DNA from: Cyclobacteriaceae bacterium
Lineage (GTDB): Bacteria; Bacteroidota; Bacteroidia; Cytophagales; Cyclobacteriaceae
Direction: 5' to 3'
Assembly (NCBI GenBank): GCA_016787725.1
Contig: JAEUTZ010000017.1
Location: 62,001-126,000, forward strand
DNA length: 64,000 nucleotides
Shown here: in pieces, positions 46,050-55,025 of the stretch
How the letters are laid out: each line of letters opens with the position of its first letter
How positions within the stretch are numbered: the first letter of the stretch is position 1
Notes under the pieces: model-generated
Seen by the model: the letters and a program-made list of their open reading frames with translations, nothing else
Databases searched by the model: none
What the model was told of the DNA's origin: nothing
Translations under genes and position numbers: made by a program

Positions 46050-46079
46050 TTGTAATAACGCTTCCTTCCACTATTTTTG
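46050..46079 (+). promoter_or_regulatory. Promoter of tRNA-Thr
   Basis: TTG at 46050-46052 and TATTTTTG at 46072-46079 with 19 bases between fit the TTTG/TAnnTTTG pattern. The mature tRNA begins 13 bases downstream, which leaves a very short 5' leader. Confidence 0.6.
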
Positions 46080-46091
46080 CAGCCTCTTAAT

Positions 46092-46164
<73 letters not shown>

Positions 46165-46169
46165 CACCT

Positions 46170-46214
46170 AATGGACAATTGACACGGAAAAAATTTGTTG
46201 ATTGTCCATTTTTA
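46170..46214 (+). terminator. Terminator after tRNA-Thr
   Basis: AATGGACAAT pairs with ATTGTCCATT, extended inward by TGAC/GTTG with two wobble pairs, and TTTATT follows. It begins six bases after the tRNA. The rest of the gap up to 46321 shows nothing recognisable. Confidence 0.7.
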
Positions 46215-46321
46215 TTGGCCTATAATTTAAGCGCTGCAAGATGTGATTATGCTATCGCAATGGTACTTGGAATCAAAATCAATATACTACTTCGGCAGGG
46301 AAGGTAATCAGCACCGTCAGC

Positions 46322-46352
46322 ATTTTCGAACGAAAATCCCCTAAAAAGGGGA
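46322..46352 (-). terminator. Two small adjacent palindromes, possible terminator of the minus-strand gene
   Basis: ATTTTCG-AA-CGAAAAT and TCCCC-TAAAAA-GGGGA lie side by side. Read on the minus strand they follow the 46359 stop as a weak GC hairpin and then ATTTT. Stems are short, so the call is weak. Confidence 0.3.
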
Positions 46353-46358
46353 CGAGCT

Positions 46359-46748
46359 TTAGTTGGTTAGTGTGCTTATTAGCAATGAGTCAAGTGTTGA
46401 TAACTCGGGTCCGGGTTTAATTATTACACTAACGTTCTCGGTCCGGTTCCGAAGCAACCCGCTCATTTTCACACGGTTTGGAAGGTGAAGCTTGGGGTTG
46501 TCAATTAACAATTGAATAGCTTCTTGAATTTGATGACGTTTTTCTTGTGTGATCGTAATCGAGATTGGGGTTCCACCACTGTATATGCCAGATGAACTTT
46601 CCTCCGGTTTCACCGGAATATATTCTAATTGATTGTTTGTGAGAATGTACCGGTTGGCGTTCCCATCCGCATATTCAAAGATTGGGGATTGACTCATACT
46701 GCCTGCAGCTGTAATGAATAAAACAATAACCTGAACAAGGAAAATCAC
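46359..46748 (-). CDS. Small exported protein of unknown function
   Basis: About 129 residues. I prefer GTG 46748, which gives a compact signal peptide (FLVQVIVLFITAAGSMSQS); a TTG at 46763 would add five residues. The mature part contains SITITQEKRHQIQEAIQLLI, probably one helix, among beta-type sequence, and no cysteine or known motif. It lies 32 bases downstream of the ABC-F gene on the same strand and may be translated from the same mRNA. I do not recognise a family. Confidence 0.65.
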   Translation of the reverse strand: MIFLVQVIVLFITAAGSMSQSPIFEYADGNANRYILTNNQLEYIPVKPEESSSGIYSGGTPISITITQEKRHQIQEAIQLLIDNPKLHLPNRVKMSGLLRNRTENVSVIIKPGPELSTLDSLLISTLTN

Positions 46749-46780
46749 ACCCGAAGATAGCAAATCCTTTGCGCTTCGGA

Positions 46781-48424
46781 TTATACTTTTGCGGTTCTTT
46801 CAATCTCTTTAAGGTTCTCCAACTTCTTATTGCGCAAGAATCCATTGATGTCCTCGAAATGCTCACGCACGCGTTTATTGCTAAATTCAAAAACCTTTTG
46901 AGCAAGGCCATCTAAAAAATCCCGATCATGAGAAACAAGAATCAGCGTTCCATCAAAAGCCAGCAAAGCCTCTTTTAAAATGTCTTTCGTCTTTATGTCG
47001 AGATGGTTGGTGGGTTCATCGAGGATTAACAGGTTGACCGGTTCAAGCAGCAATCGCAACATGGCAAGCCGCGTCTTTTCACCACCACTCAACACCTTTA
47101 CCTTCTTATCGATGTTATCTCCACTAAACATGAAAGCGCCCAACAAATCTTTGATGCGGGTGCGGATATCACCTTGGGCCACTTTATCAATCGTATCGAA
47201 AACAGTAATATCTTCATCTAAAAGCGATGCCTGATTTTGGGCAAAGTACCCAATCAGGCTGTTATGCCCGAGTTGTAACCGACCTTCGAAATCAATTTGA
47301 CCCATAATCGCCTTGATCATGGTAGATTTACCTTCCCCATTTTTTCCGACAAAGGCTACCTTTTCTCCCCGGGCAATTGTAAACGAGGCATCTTTGAATA
47401 CCAAGTGATCGCCATATGATTTCGTAAGTCCATCTACAATTACCGGGTAGTTTCCGGAGCGAGGAGCCGGTGGAAATTTTAGGTTCAAAGCCGAGGTGTC
47501 CATTTCATCAACCTGCACAATTTCCATTTTCTCCAACATCTTTACCCGCGATTGTACCTGTAAGGTTTTAGAGTACGTGCCCTTAAATCGTTCGATGAAG
47601 GCTGTGATATCGGCTATTTCTTTTTGCTGGTCGTCAAAATGCTTTTGTTGCTGCTCCCGCCTTTCCTTGCGCAGCTGCAGGTAGTGCGAGTAATTAGTTT
47701 TATAATCATAAATCCTGCCCATCGTTACCTCAATGGTACGGTTGGTGAGGTTATCCACAAACATTTTATCGTGACTAATCACAATCACAGCCTTCGCATT
47801 GGTCTTTAAAAATTCTTCCAGCCATTGAACCGACTCAATATCGAGGTGATTGGTGGGCTCATCCAGCAGAATCAAATCAGGCTTTTGCAAGAGAATTTTC
47901 GCCAGTTCAATCCGCATGCGCCAACCGCCACTAAACTCGTTGGTGGGGCGTGTGAAATCACTTCGCAGAAATCCCAGGCCCAGCAAAGTCTTTTCTACCT
48001 CGGCATCGTAGTTGATTTCTTCAATGGAATAATATTTCTCACTCAGTTCGGATACCTGTTCAATAATTTTAGCATAGTCATCCGATTCATAGTCTGTCCG
48101 GGTTTCCAACTGATGGTTGAGTTCATCCATCCGCTTCTTCATATTGTGGATTTTGAAGAATGCTTTGGAAGTCTCGTCAAATAAATTGGAATCATCTTCC
48201 GTCAGCAAATGCTGCGGTAAGTAAGCGATGACAGCATCCTTTGGGGCGGATACTTTACCGCGCGTTGGCTTATTGACTCCGGCAAGAATTTTCAACAAAG
48301 TGGATTTGCCAGCCCCGTTTTTTCCCATCAGGGCAATGCGGTCATTTTCATTGATATTGAATGTAATGTTACTGAACAGGGCCGAACCATTAAATTCAAC
48401 CGTTACCGAATCAACTGAGATCAT
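46781..48424 (-). CDS. ABC-F family ATPase (Uup/YbiT-like)
   Basis: A 547-residue soluble protein with two ATP-binding cassettes and no membrane part. Cassette one: Walker A MGKNGAGKSTLLK, signature NEFSGGWRMRIELA, Walker B LILLDEPTNHLD. Cassette two: VGKNGEGKSTMIK, VLSGGEKTRLAML, LLILDEPTNHLD. The linker between them (residues about 240-310) is charged and helical, as in ABC-F factors that bind the ribosomal E site. Such proteins tune translation or protect ribosomes from antibiotics; the C-terminal extension is short. No resistance role is implied by the neighbours. Confidence 0.95.
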   Translation of the reverse strand: MISVDSVTVEFNGSALFSNITFNINENDRIALMGKNGAGKSTLLKILAGVNKPTRGKVSAPKDAVIAYLPQHLLTEDDSNLFDETSKAFFKIHNMKKRMDELNHQLETRTDYESDDYAKIIEQVSELSEKYYSIEEINYDAEVEKTLLGLGFLRSDFTRPTNEFSGGWRMRIELAKILLQKPDLILLDEPTNHLDIESVQWLEEFLKTNAKAVIVISHDKMFVDNLTNRTIEVTMGRIYDYKTNYSHYLQLRKERREQQQKHFDDQQKEIADITAFIERFKGTYSKTLQVQSRVKMLEKMEIVQVDEMDTSALNLKFPPAPRSGNYPVIVDGLTKSYGDHLVFKDASFTIARGEKVAFVGKNGEGKSTMIKAIMGQIDFEGRLQLGHNSLIGYFAQNQASLLDEDITVFDTIDKVAQGDIRTRIKDLLGAFMFSGDNIDKKVKVLSGGEKTRLAMLRLLLEPVNLLILDEPTNHLDIKTKDILKEALLAFDGTLILVSHDRDFLDGLAQKVFEFSNKRVREHFEDINGFLRNKKLENLKEIERTAKV

Positions 48425-48534
48425 CCTGTTAAAAAATAAGGGCGCAAAGATATTACTTTTTCAAATTCAGCGAACTCCAATCAGGTATTTGGATCCAAAA
48501 TAACCTTTGTATCTTAAAACCCAGTTTCTGTCCT

Positions 48535-49215
48535 ATGAATGATCTTGTAGAATATTTGAAACTCAGTCTGGAAGATGACTTTTTTTCCAAAGGAGAACGG
48601 AAGTCACTGCGGGCTTTGGTCGATCAAAATCCGTTGGATGAGCAACAACTGGCTTTCCTGCGGGGCAAGATTTTTGAGCTGGCTGACCAGAAGATTACGC
48701 CTCAGAATTACAACTTTATCCTGGCCTGGATTAAAGATGCGACTAGCGCCTTGCTGAATACCCATCCACAGGGTGCTCAATCTGATGCCTACTTCAGTCC
48801 GGGCGAAATGTGTCGAAATGTGATCATCAAACAAATACAATCAGCCGTGTCCAATCTTCAGATTTGTGTTTTTACAATCAGTGATAATGTCATCAGCGAC
48901 TCCATCTTATTTGCCCACAGGAAGGGGTTGAACATTAAAATCATCACCGATAACGACAAAAGCCTGGACGAGGGTTCGGACATTGAAGCGATTGCCAAGG
49001 CGGGTATCCCGGTAAAGATGGACCGAACCTCCAACCACATGCATCATAAGTTCATGGTGGCAGACAATAAAACCGTTATAACCGGCAGCTATAATTGGAC
49101 CCGAAGTGCGGCTAAATTTAACCACGAGAATATTCTTTTAACCAATGAAAGCAGTGTTGTTAAATCCTTCTTAAAGGAATTTGATCAACTCTGGAAAGTG
49201 ATGGCGGATTATTAA
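48535..49215 (+). CDS. Phospholipase D-like protein with one HKD motif
   Basis: A 226-residue cytosolic protein. The first 90 residues are helical and unlike known domains. The C-terminal half is a PLD-like domain with one catalytic motif, HHKFMVADNKTVITGSYNWT, then NHENILLTN. Single-HKD proteins such as Nuc and PLD6 work as dimers and cut nucleic acid or phospholipid. It lies ten bases before the ABC ATPase gene on the same strand, and divergently from the ABC-F gene. Substrate unknown; a nuclease role is plausible. Confidence 0.88.
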   Translation: MNDLVEYLKLSLEDDFFSKGERKSLRALVDQNPLDEQQLAFLRGKIFELADQKITPQNYNFILAWIKDATSALLNTHPQGAQSDAYFSPGEMCRNVIIKQIQSAVSNLQICVFTISDNVISDSILFAHRKGLNIKIITDNDKSLDEGSDIEAIAKAGIPVKMDRTSNHMHHKFMVADNKTVITGSYNWTRSAAKFNHENILLTNESSVVKSFLKEFDQLWKVMADY

Positions 49216-49225
49216 TACCCATGGA

Positions 49226-50197
49226 ATGACCCTGCTGATTGTAAAAAATATTAAGAAGACGGGAGCGGATGGGTTCGTGTTGTCGGATATCAATTTCACC
49301 ATCACCTCCTTTCAAAAAATTGCTGTAGCCGGTGAAACTGGCTCTGGAAAAAGTACGCTGTTAAAAATCTTAGCCGGTCTAGTCCAGCCTGATCATGGTT
49401 TGGTGGAATTGAATGGCGAAACAATCAAGGGACCGGATGAACAACTCGTAGCCGGGAATCCAAAAATCGCTTATCTCTCGCAACATTTTGAATTGCAAAA
49501 GCACCTTCGGGTGGAACAAGTACTTGCCTATGCAAGTCAGATTCCGGACCAGGAGGCACAGCGGATTTATTCTATCTGTCGGATAACCCATGTCTTACAA
49601 CGGAAAACAGATGAGCTTTCGGGTGGAGAGAAGCAACGCGTTGCCATTGCCCGGTTGCTGATTGGTAAACCCCGTTTGTTGTTGCTCGATGAACCGTATA
49701 CAAACCTAGATCGCCTAGTAAAGGACGATTTAAAGAATGTCATTGAAGCTATTGGCAACAAATTGAAGATCACCTGCATGATTGTTTCGCACGACCCCGA
49801 AGATACGTTGGGGTGGGCCGATCAGATCATTGTACTAAAGGAGGGTAGGTTGGTACAATTGGGAAGTCCAGAAACGATTTACAGGAAACCTAAAAATGAA
49901 TATGTTGCGGGGCTGTTTGGCAACTTTTCAATTGTAAAAGCAAATCTGTTAAAGAAACTGGGGTTGGAAAAACTTAAACGAGCTATTATCCGGCCCGAGG
50001 ACTTTAAACTTCAACGGAAAACCACTCGTTCGGCAGCCGGAAAAGTTGTGGATTGCTTTTTTTTAGGAAACCGGTACGAATTGGAAGTTGAGTTAAAGGA
50101 TCAAAACGTGCGGGTTTCTTCTGCGAAAGCGTTGCCAATCGGGGATACCGTTTATGTAAAATTGCAAAGCTCTTTAATGCGATCGTTGTCTGAGTAA
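49226..50197 (+). CDS. ABC transporter ATP-binding protein with C-terminal TOBE-like domain
   Basis: A 323-residue importer-type ATPase: Walker A GETGSGKSTLLK, signature DELSGGEKQRVAIARLL, Walker B LLLLDEPYTNLD, switch His in MIVSHDPEDTL. After residue 240 comes a TOBE-like fold (AIIRPEDFKL ... GDTVYVKLQ) as in the PotA/CysA/FbpC class for polyamines, sulfate or iron. No permease or binding protein lies nearby, so it is an orphan subunit whose partners must be elsewhere. It shares a likely transcript with the PLD-like gene. It starts at ATG 49226; an ATG at 49221 is out of frame. Confidence 0.9.
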   Translation: MTLLIVKNIKKTGADGFVLSDINFTITSFQKIAVAGETGSGKSTLLKILAGLVQPDHGLVELNGETIKGPDEQLVAGNPKIAYLSQHFELQKHLRVEQVLAYASQIPDQEAQRIYSICRITHVLQRKTDELSGGEKQRVAIARLLIGKPRLLLLDEPYTNLDRLVKDDLKNVIEAIGNKLKITCMIVSHDPEDTLGWADQIIVLKEGRLVQLGSPETIYRKPKNEYVAGLFGNFSIVKANLLKKLGLEKLKRAIIRPEDFKLQRKTTRSAAGKVVDCFFLGNRYELEVELKDQNVRVSSAKALPIGDTVYVKLQSSLMRSLSE

Positions 50198-50224
50198 CAA
50201 CCGGCTGCGTTACTTTGACGCACG

Positions 50225-52405
50225 ATGAAATTAGTACTTATGAAGTTAACTTTTGTGTTCCTGCTCTTCGTTGTTAATCTCGGTGCTCAGCCATTTACAA
50301 GCGAAGAAATCACCCGGTGGAAAAAACAATCCGGTCAGGTCACCATTATTCGCGATACGTGGGGTATTCCGCATGTGTATGGTAAAACCGATGCCGATGC
50401 CGTGTTTGGTTTTCTCTATGCGCAATGCGAAGACGACTTTGATCGGGTAGAGATGAATTACATTACCGCTACCGGGCGGGTGGCGGAGGTGGAAGGGGAA
50501 TCCAAACTTTATCATGATTTACGAACCCGCCTGTTTTATGATACGCTAATGGCGGAACAAATTTACCGGGAGAGCCCGGCCTGGCTCAAGCGGTTATGCA
50601 ATGCGTTTGCCGATGGCGTTAATTACTACCTCTATACGCATCCGGAGGTAAAACCCAAACTGCTGTTCCGGTTTCAACCCTGGATGCCATTTCTTTTCAG
50701 TGAAGGAAGCATTGGTGGTGATATTGAATCCATTTCTGTAAATCGATTAATGGAATTTTATGGCACGGGCACGTCAACTACTGAAGAAGTAGATCACAAT
50801 ACGCCCGAACCTGAGCCCAGAGGTTCCAATGGGTTTGCCATCGCACCCGCTAAAAGTGCCTCCGGCAATGCTTTGCTTCTGATTAATCCGCATACCTCTT
50901 TTTACTTCCGCCCGGAAGTACATGTAACCAGTGAAGAAGGGCTAGGAGCGTATGGTGCGGTTACCTGGGGCCAGTTCTTTGTTTATCAGGGGTTCAATCA
51001 ACACTGTGGTTGGATGCACACCAGTAGCCAGGCGGATGTGATGGATGAATTTATGGAGACCATCATTACCCAAAACGATTTGTTGTTTTATCGACATGGA
51101 AGTTCTCTCAAGCCGGTGGTCAACAAAAAAATTACATTGGCTTATAAGGAGGGTGGTAAGAAAAGTTATCGCGATTTTACAGCACGCTATACCCACCATG
51201 GTCCTGTCATTGCACAGCAGGGAGAGCAGTGGATCAGCATTGCGCTGATGGTGGAACCCCTCAAAGCGCTAACACAATCCTATCAACGCACAAAGTCAAG
51301 GGGCTATGATGACTATCGCAAGACGATGGAGTTAAAAGCAAACTCATCAAACAATACAGTTTTTGCCGACTCGAAAGGTACGATTGCCTATTGGCATGGT
51401 AACTTTATCCCAAAACGCGCCCCAGGCTATGATTGGAGCAAACCTGTGGACGGAAGTGATCCAAAAACCGATTGGCAGGGGTTGCACGAAGTGTCTGAAA
51501 TAGTTCAATCAAGAAACCCGGCCAGTGGTTGGATCCAGAATTGTAATTCGACTCCGTTCACATTGGCGGGTGAACATAGCCCTGATAAAAGTAACTATCC
51601 GACCTACATGGCACCGGATGCACAAAATGCGCGGGGAATCAATGCCGAACGTGTTCTTAAAAGCGAGGATTCATACACGCTGGATAAATTGATCGCTGCT
51701 GCCAACGATCCCTACCTGGCAGGGTTTGAAGAATTGATTCCGGCCTTGATTAAAGCATATAATTCATTGCCCGAAAGTAAGTTGAAACTGAAGGAACCTA
51801 TGGAACTACTCCAATCGTGGGATTTAAACTATGGCATCCATTCTACTGAATCAACCCTGGCCATGTATTGGGGAATGGAATTAAGACAACAATTGTCTTC
51901 ACAAATCAAGCCAGGAAGCAGTCAATTGGAGATAATTTATTTGATGCGCGATGCATCAGATGTTGATAAGTTGAAAGCATTGGAGACTGTAGTTACAGAA
52001 TTGGAACGGGATTTTGGAACCTGGAAAATACCCTGGGGTGAAGTAAACCGGTTTCAGCGATTAACTGGAAAGATCAATGAGACTTATGATGATGTAAAAC
52101 CAAGCTTGCCCGTGGCTTCGGCTTCTTCCTTCTGGGGATCGCTGGCTGCGTTCGGTAGTCGTAAATATCCGGGAACGAAAAAGATGTACGGGTATGTGGG
52201 CAATAGCTTTGTGGCAGTCGTGGAATTTGGAAAGCAAATAAAAGCTAAATCGGTACTGGCGGGTGGAAATAGTAACAATCCCGGTTCCAGGCATTTTACG
52301 GATCAGGCACCGTTGTATAGCCAGGGAAAATTTAAGGACGTTTGGTTTTATAAGAAAGATGTTGTGGCGCATGCAGAGAAAACATATCATCCGGGAGAAA
52401 AGTAA
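50225..52405 (+). CDS. Penicillin acylase family (Ntn) hydrolase
   Basis: A 726-residue exported enzyme with a signal peptide ending near NLGAQ. In this family the precursor cuts itself so that a serine becomes the N-terminal nucleophile of the beta-chain; here Ser201 in EPRGSNGFAIAP is that residue. Before it lies the alpha-chain (VTIIRDTWGIPHVYGKTDADAVFG). After it come LLINPHTSFYFRPEVHVTS, FADSKGTIAYWHGNF and IQNCNSTPFTLAG, the last with the conserved Asn. It hydrolyses amide bonds of beta-lactams, acyl-homoserine lactones or similar acylated compounds; the natural substrate is not visible. Quorum quenching is one possibility among several. Confidence 0.93.
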   Translation: MKLVLMKLTFVFLLFVVNLGAQPFTSEEITRWKKQSGQVTIIRDTWGIPHVYGKTDADAVFGFLYAQCEDDFDRVEMNYITATGRVAEVEGESKLYHDLRTRLFYDTLMAEQIYRESPAWLKRLCNAFADGVNYYLYTHPEVKPKLLFRFQPWMPFLFSEGSIGGDIESISVNRLMEFYGTGTSTTEEVDHNTPEPEPRGSNGFAIAPAKSASGNALLLINPHTSFYFRPEVHVTSEEGLGAYGAVTWGQFFVYQGFNQHCGWMHTSSQADVMDEFMETIITQNDLLFYRHGSSLKPVVNKKITLAYKEGGKKSYRDFTARYTHHGPVIAQQGEQWISIALMVEPLKALTQSYQRTKSRGYDDYRKTMELKANSSNNTVFADSKGTIAYWHGNFIPKRAPGYDWSKPVDGSDPKTDWQGLHEVSEIVQSRNPASGWIQNCNSTPFTLAGEHSPDKSNYPTYMAPDAQNARGINAERVLKSEDSYTLDKLIAAANDPYLAGFEELIPALIKAYNSLPESKLKLKEPMELLQSWDLNYGIHSTESTLAMYWGMELRQQLSSQIKPGSSQLEIIYLMRDASDVDKLKALETVVTELERDFGTWKIPWGEVNRFQRLTGKINETYDDVKPSLPVASASSFWGSLAAFGSRKYPGTKKMYGYVGNSFVAVVEFGKQIKAKSVLAGGNSNNPGSRHFTDQAPLYSQGKFKDVWFYKKDVVAHAEKTYHPGEK

Positions 52406-52411
52406 GGTACT

Positions 52412-53599
52412 ATGAGTTTAACGATTGGAACACCGCTCACTTCGTCCGGCTTGAAAGTCATGCTGCTGGGATCGGGTGAGCTCGGGAAGGAAGTGGTGAT
52501 TGAATTTCAACGTTTTGGAGTGGAGGTGATTGCCGTAGATCGATATGATCATGCCCCGGCCATGCAGGTAGCCCATCGTTCGTATACCATCTCCATGTTG
52601 GATGGGGCAGCACTTCGCTCCATCATCGAAAAGGAACAGCCCCATTATGTTATACCCGAAGTAGAAGCAATCGCCACGGAAACGTTGGTGGAATTGGAAA
52701 AGGAAGGCTACCGCGTCATCCCCACAGCGAATGCTGCCCGGTTAACCATGAACCGAGAGGGCATTCGCTTGCTGGCTGCGGATCAATTGAAAGTAAAAAC
52801 CTCACCCTTTTGTTTTGCAGCCACACGCGAAGATTTTACGTTGGCTGTCAGGCGAATCGGAATTCCGTGTGTTGTTAAGCCTATCATGAGTTCTTCCGGT
52901 AAAGGCCAGAGTGTTATCAAAACTGATCAGGATATCGAGGGTGCCTGGCACTATGCTCAGCAGGGTGGCCGCAGCGGTGGTGGTAAAGTAATTGTGGAAG
53001 GTTTCATTGATTTTGATTTTGAGATTACGCTGTTGACAATCCGGCACAAAGAGGGGGTGACCTTCTGCGAGCCGATTGGTCATCGTCAGGAACATGGCGA
53101 CTACCAGGAATCGTGGCAACCGCATCCCATGACCGTAAAGGCGTTGCGGGAAGCACAGGATATTGCACGGAAGGTAGTTGATGCGTTGGGCGGATTTGGA
53201 ATTTTTGGAGTGGAATTTTTTGTCAAAGGGGACCTTGTTTACTTCAGCGAACTTTCTCCGCGGCCTCATGATACCGGCATGGTTACCATGATCTCACAGG
53301 ATCTGTCAGAGTTTGCCTTACACGTTCGGGCCATTCTTGGATTACCGATTCCCGCTATCCGACAACTCGGTCCATCGGCTTCATCGGTAATCCTGGTAAA
53401 AGGGAAGTCACAAAATATTTCATACAACGGATTGGAGTTGGCATTAAGTGAACCCGATACGCAATTGCGGTTGTTTGGAAAACCGGAAGTGAATGGTGAA
53501 CGCAGAATGGGCGTTTGCCTGGCAAAGGCGAACACCATAGCGGAAGCCAGAACAAAGGCAAACAAGGCAGCCTCCTCGATCCACGCTACCCTGGCGTAA
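52412..53599 (+). CDS. purT: Formate-dependent phosphoribosylglycinamide formyltransferase
   Basis: A 395-residue ATP-grasp enzyme of purine synthesis, using formate and ATP to formylate [23 protein letters not shown] starts the family, [16 protein letters not shown] binds [24 protein letters not shown] carries metal ligands, and [17 protein letters not shown] follows. It begins six bases after the acylase stop, probably by chance of operon packing. The purN type is not seen here. Confidence 0.97.
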   Translation: MSLTIGTPLTSSGLKVMLLGSGELGKEVVIEFQRFGVEVIAVDRYDHAPAMQVAHRSYTISMLDGAALRSIIEKEQPHYVIPEVEAIATETLVELEKEGYRVIPTANAARLTMNREGIRLLAADQLKVKTSPFCFAATREDFTLAVRRIGIPCVVKPIMSSSGKGQSVIKTDQDIEGAWHYAQQGGRSGGGKVIVEGFIDFDFEITLLTIRHKEGVTFCEPIGHRQEHGDYQESWQPHPMTVKALREAQDIARKVVDALGGFGIFGVEFFVKGDLVYFSELSPRPHDTGMVTMISQDLSEFALHVRAILGLPIPAIRQLGPSASSVILVKGKSQNISYNGLELALSEPDTQLRLFGKPEVNGERRMGVCLAKANTIAEARTKANKAASSIHATLA

Positions 53600-53637
53600 C
53601 TTTTTCATGAAATGATTAACCCTTACCTTTAACTTCT

Positions 53638-53868
53638 ATGAAAAGAAGGTTCCTCTTTTTTGTCTTTCTGCTAGGGTTGGCCAGTTTACCCGCGTATTCT
53701 CAAAGCAATTCCATGCTTACTCCGGAGCAGCGAATGGTGCAGAAAAATTCAAAGAAGAAAAAACAGGGTCGGGATGCGGATGTTTCGAAAAAAGTTAAGC
53801 GCGCTAAAAAGGAAGATGCGAAAACACGAAGAACAAAAGCTCCAAAACAACACAAGTCAAAACGTTAA
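53638..53868 (+). CDS. Small, very basic exported protein of unknown function
   Basis: Seventy-six residues. A signal peptide ([19 protein letters not shown]) is followed by a tail made almost wholly of Lys, Arg, Asp and Gln ([20 protein letters not shown] and onwards). The mature peptide would be some 55 residues and strongly cationic. It converges on the cyclophilin gene and shares four bases, TTAA, with its stop codon. I know no family; binding to lipopolysaccharide or nucleic acid is conceivable but not shown. Confidence 0.65.
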   Translation: MKRRFLFFVFLLGLASLPAYSQSNSMLTPEQRMVQKNSKKKKQGRDADVSKKVKRAKKEDAKTRRTKAPKQHKSKR

Positions 53869-54317
53869 GCGTTGACCTGATTTACTTCGCTGATAACAAT
53901 TTTATTCATGATATCTCCTTGCCGGATTTGATCGATCACGTCCAATCCTTCATATACTTTTCCAAAAACAGTGTGATTCCTGTCCAGGTGTTTTGTTCGC
54001 TCGCGATTATGACAGATAAAAAATTGAGAGCCACCGGTATCGCGACCTGCATGGGCCATCGATAAAACACCGCGGTCATGAAATTGATTGTTGCCGGTCA
54101 GTTCGCATTTAATGGTATACCCCGGGCCGCCATTGCCTACGCCATTCGGGCAACCTCCCTGAATCATAAAATTGGGGATGACCCGATGAAAAGTGAGTCC
54201 GTTATAAAAACCTTTATTTGCCAGATCAGTAAAATTTCTCACCGTATTAGGGGCATCCTCTTCAAAGAATTTAATTTTCATTATACCACGATTGGTGTGA
54301 ATTTCTGCAGTTTTCAT
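53865..54317 (-). CDS. Cyclophilin-type peptidyl-prolyl cis-trans isomerase
   Basis: A 150-residue cytosolic cyclophilin without a signal peptide. [20 protein letters not shown] holds the catalytic Arg, [19 protein letters not shown] the central core and [20 protein letters not shown] the end. It speeds proline isomerisation during folding. It is transcribed alone from the gap shared with the unknown gene at 54462. Confidence 0.96.
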   Translation of the reverse strand: MKTAEIHTNRGIMKIKFFEEDAPNTVRNFTDLANKGFYNGLTFHRVIPNFMIQGGCPNGVGNGGPGYTIKCELTGNNQFHDRGVLSMAHAGRDTGGSQFFICHNRERTKHLDRNHTVFGKVYEGLDVIDQIRQGDIMNKIVISEVNQVNA

Positions 54318-54461
54318 TTAATATGATTTTAGGGCAAATAAAGAGATAAAACGCCAGTTAGAAAAAGTAACCCAAACTTTTCGACACAGTATCCTGTTGA
54401 TCATTAGGTATTGCTGCCTGAGAGTGATACCTTTTCATATAACCATCCAAAATCAGGTACG

Positions 54462-54929
54462 GTGACGATCAAGGCTTTTTTGATCCTATTTTGTCATTTG
54501 ACGAATCCCCCGCAAGAGGTGCCATTTAAGTCTATTGACGACTTTGAAGTGGTACTCGACTATAAATTCAGGGAGCGACCACCCGCTGATAAACCGGCTT
54601 ACCAAGCTCCTGGCACAGGTGTTAAAACTTCCACAGGCCCTTTGCCGTATCTTAAAACCGATATCAAGATAAACGTACTTCATCCCGCTGTGCGCAGGTA
54701 TAAAATTGTAACCTCAGCAGGAGCTAACATTACCACCAAGAAAATTTCATCGGCCGATGTGATTACGATTGATTGGGGATTTACAGAAGATGTTAAGGAC
54801 CGGCTAGTTGCCTACGATTACACCATTCAATTTCTGGATGATGATAAAAAGTTAATTGAGAAAATTCAATTGACAATGGAGGAGGATGGTACGTTTATTG
54901 TCAACACCGAGAAGCGCGGCAAACTATAG
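54462..54929 (+). CDS. Protein of unknown function, probably exported
   Basis: About 155 residues. The frame opens at a TTG (54411), but GTG 54462 is the better start because it is followed by a short hydrophobic leader, TIKAFLILFCHLTN. The rest is beta-rich: FEVVLDYKFRERP, TDIKINVLHPAVRRYKIVTS, DVITIDWGFTEDVKD and YTIQFLDDDKKLIEKIQLTM, suggesting a small beta-sandwich. No cysteine pair or catalytic motif. It precedes the PIG-L gene by 96 bases. Function not assigned. Confidence 0.65.
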   Translation: MTIKAFLILFCHLTNPPQEVPFKSIDDFEVVLDYKFRERPPADKPAYQAPGTGVKTSTGPLPYLKTDIKINVLHPAVRRYKIVTSAGANITTKKISSADVITIDWGFTEDVKDRLVAYDYTIQFLDDDKKLIEKIQLTMEEDGTFIVNTEKRGKL

Positions 54930-55025
54930 GAATCAGGGCCGTTAAAAGGCTTTACCAACCGCTTGCTCACCCATTCGGGTTGATTGCGATTTTTTCCCTT
55001 ATTTCGTGCGCTAAACTCATCTGTA

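Noticed and set aside
46781-48424. Antibiotic-resistance ABC-F protein
   Set aside because: The sequence fits housekeeping ABC-F factors; no resistance neighbour or special linker feature is visible.
54411-54461. TTG start of the unknown gene before PIG-L
   Set aside because: GTG 54462 directly precedes a hydrophobic leader, and the longer part looks non-coding.
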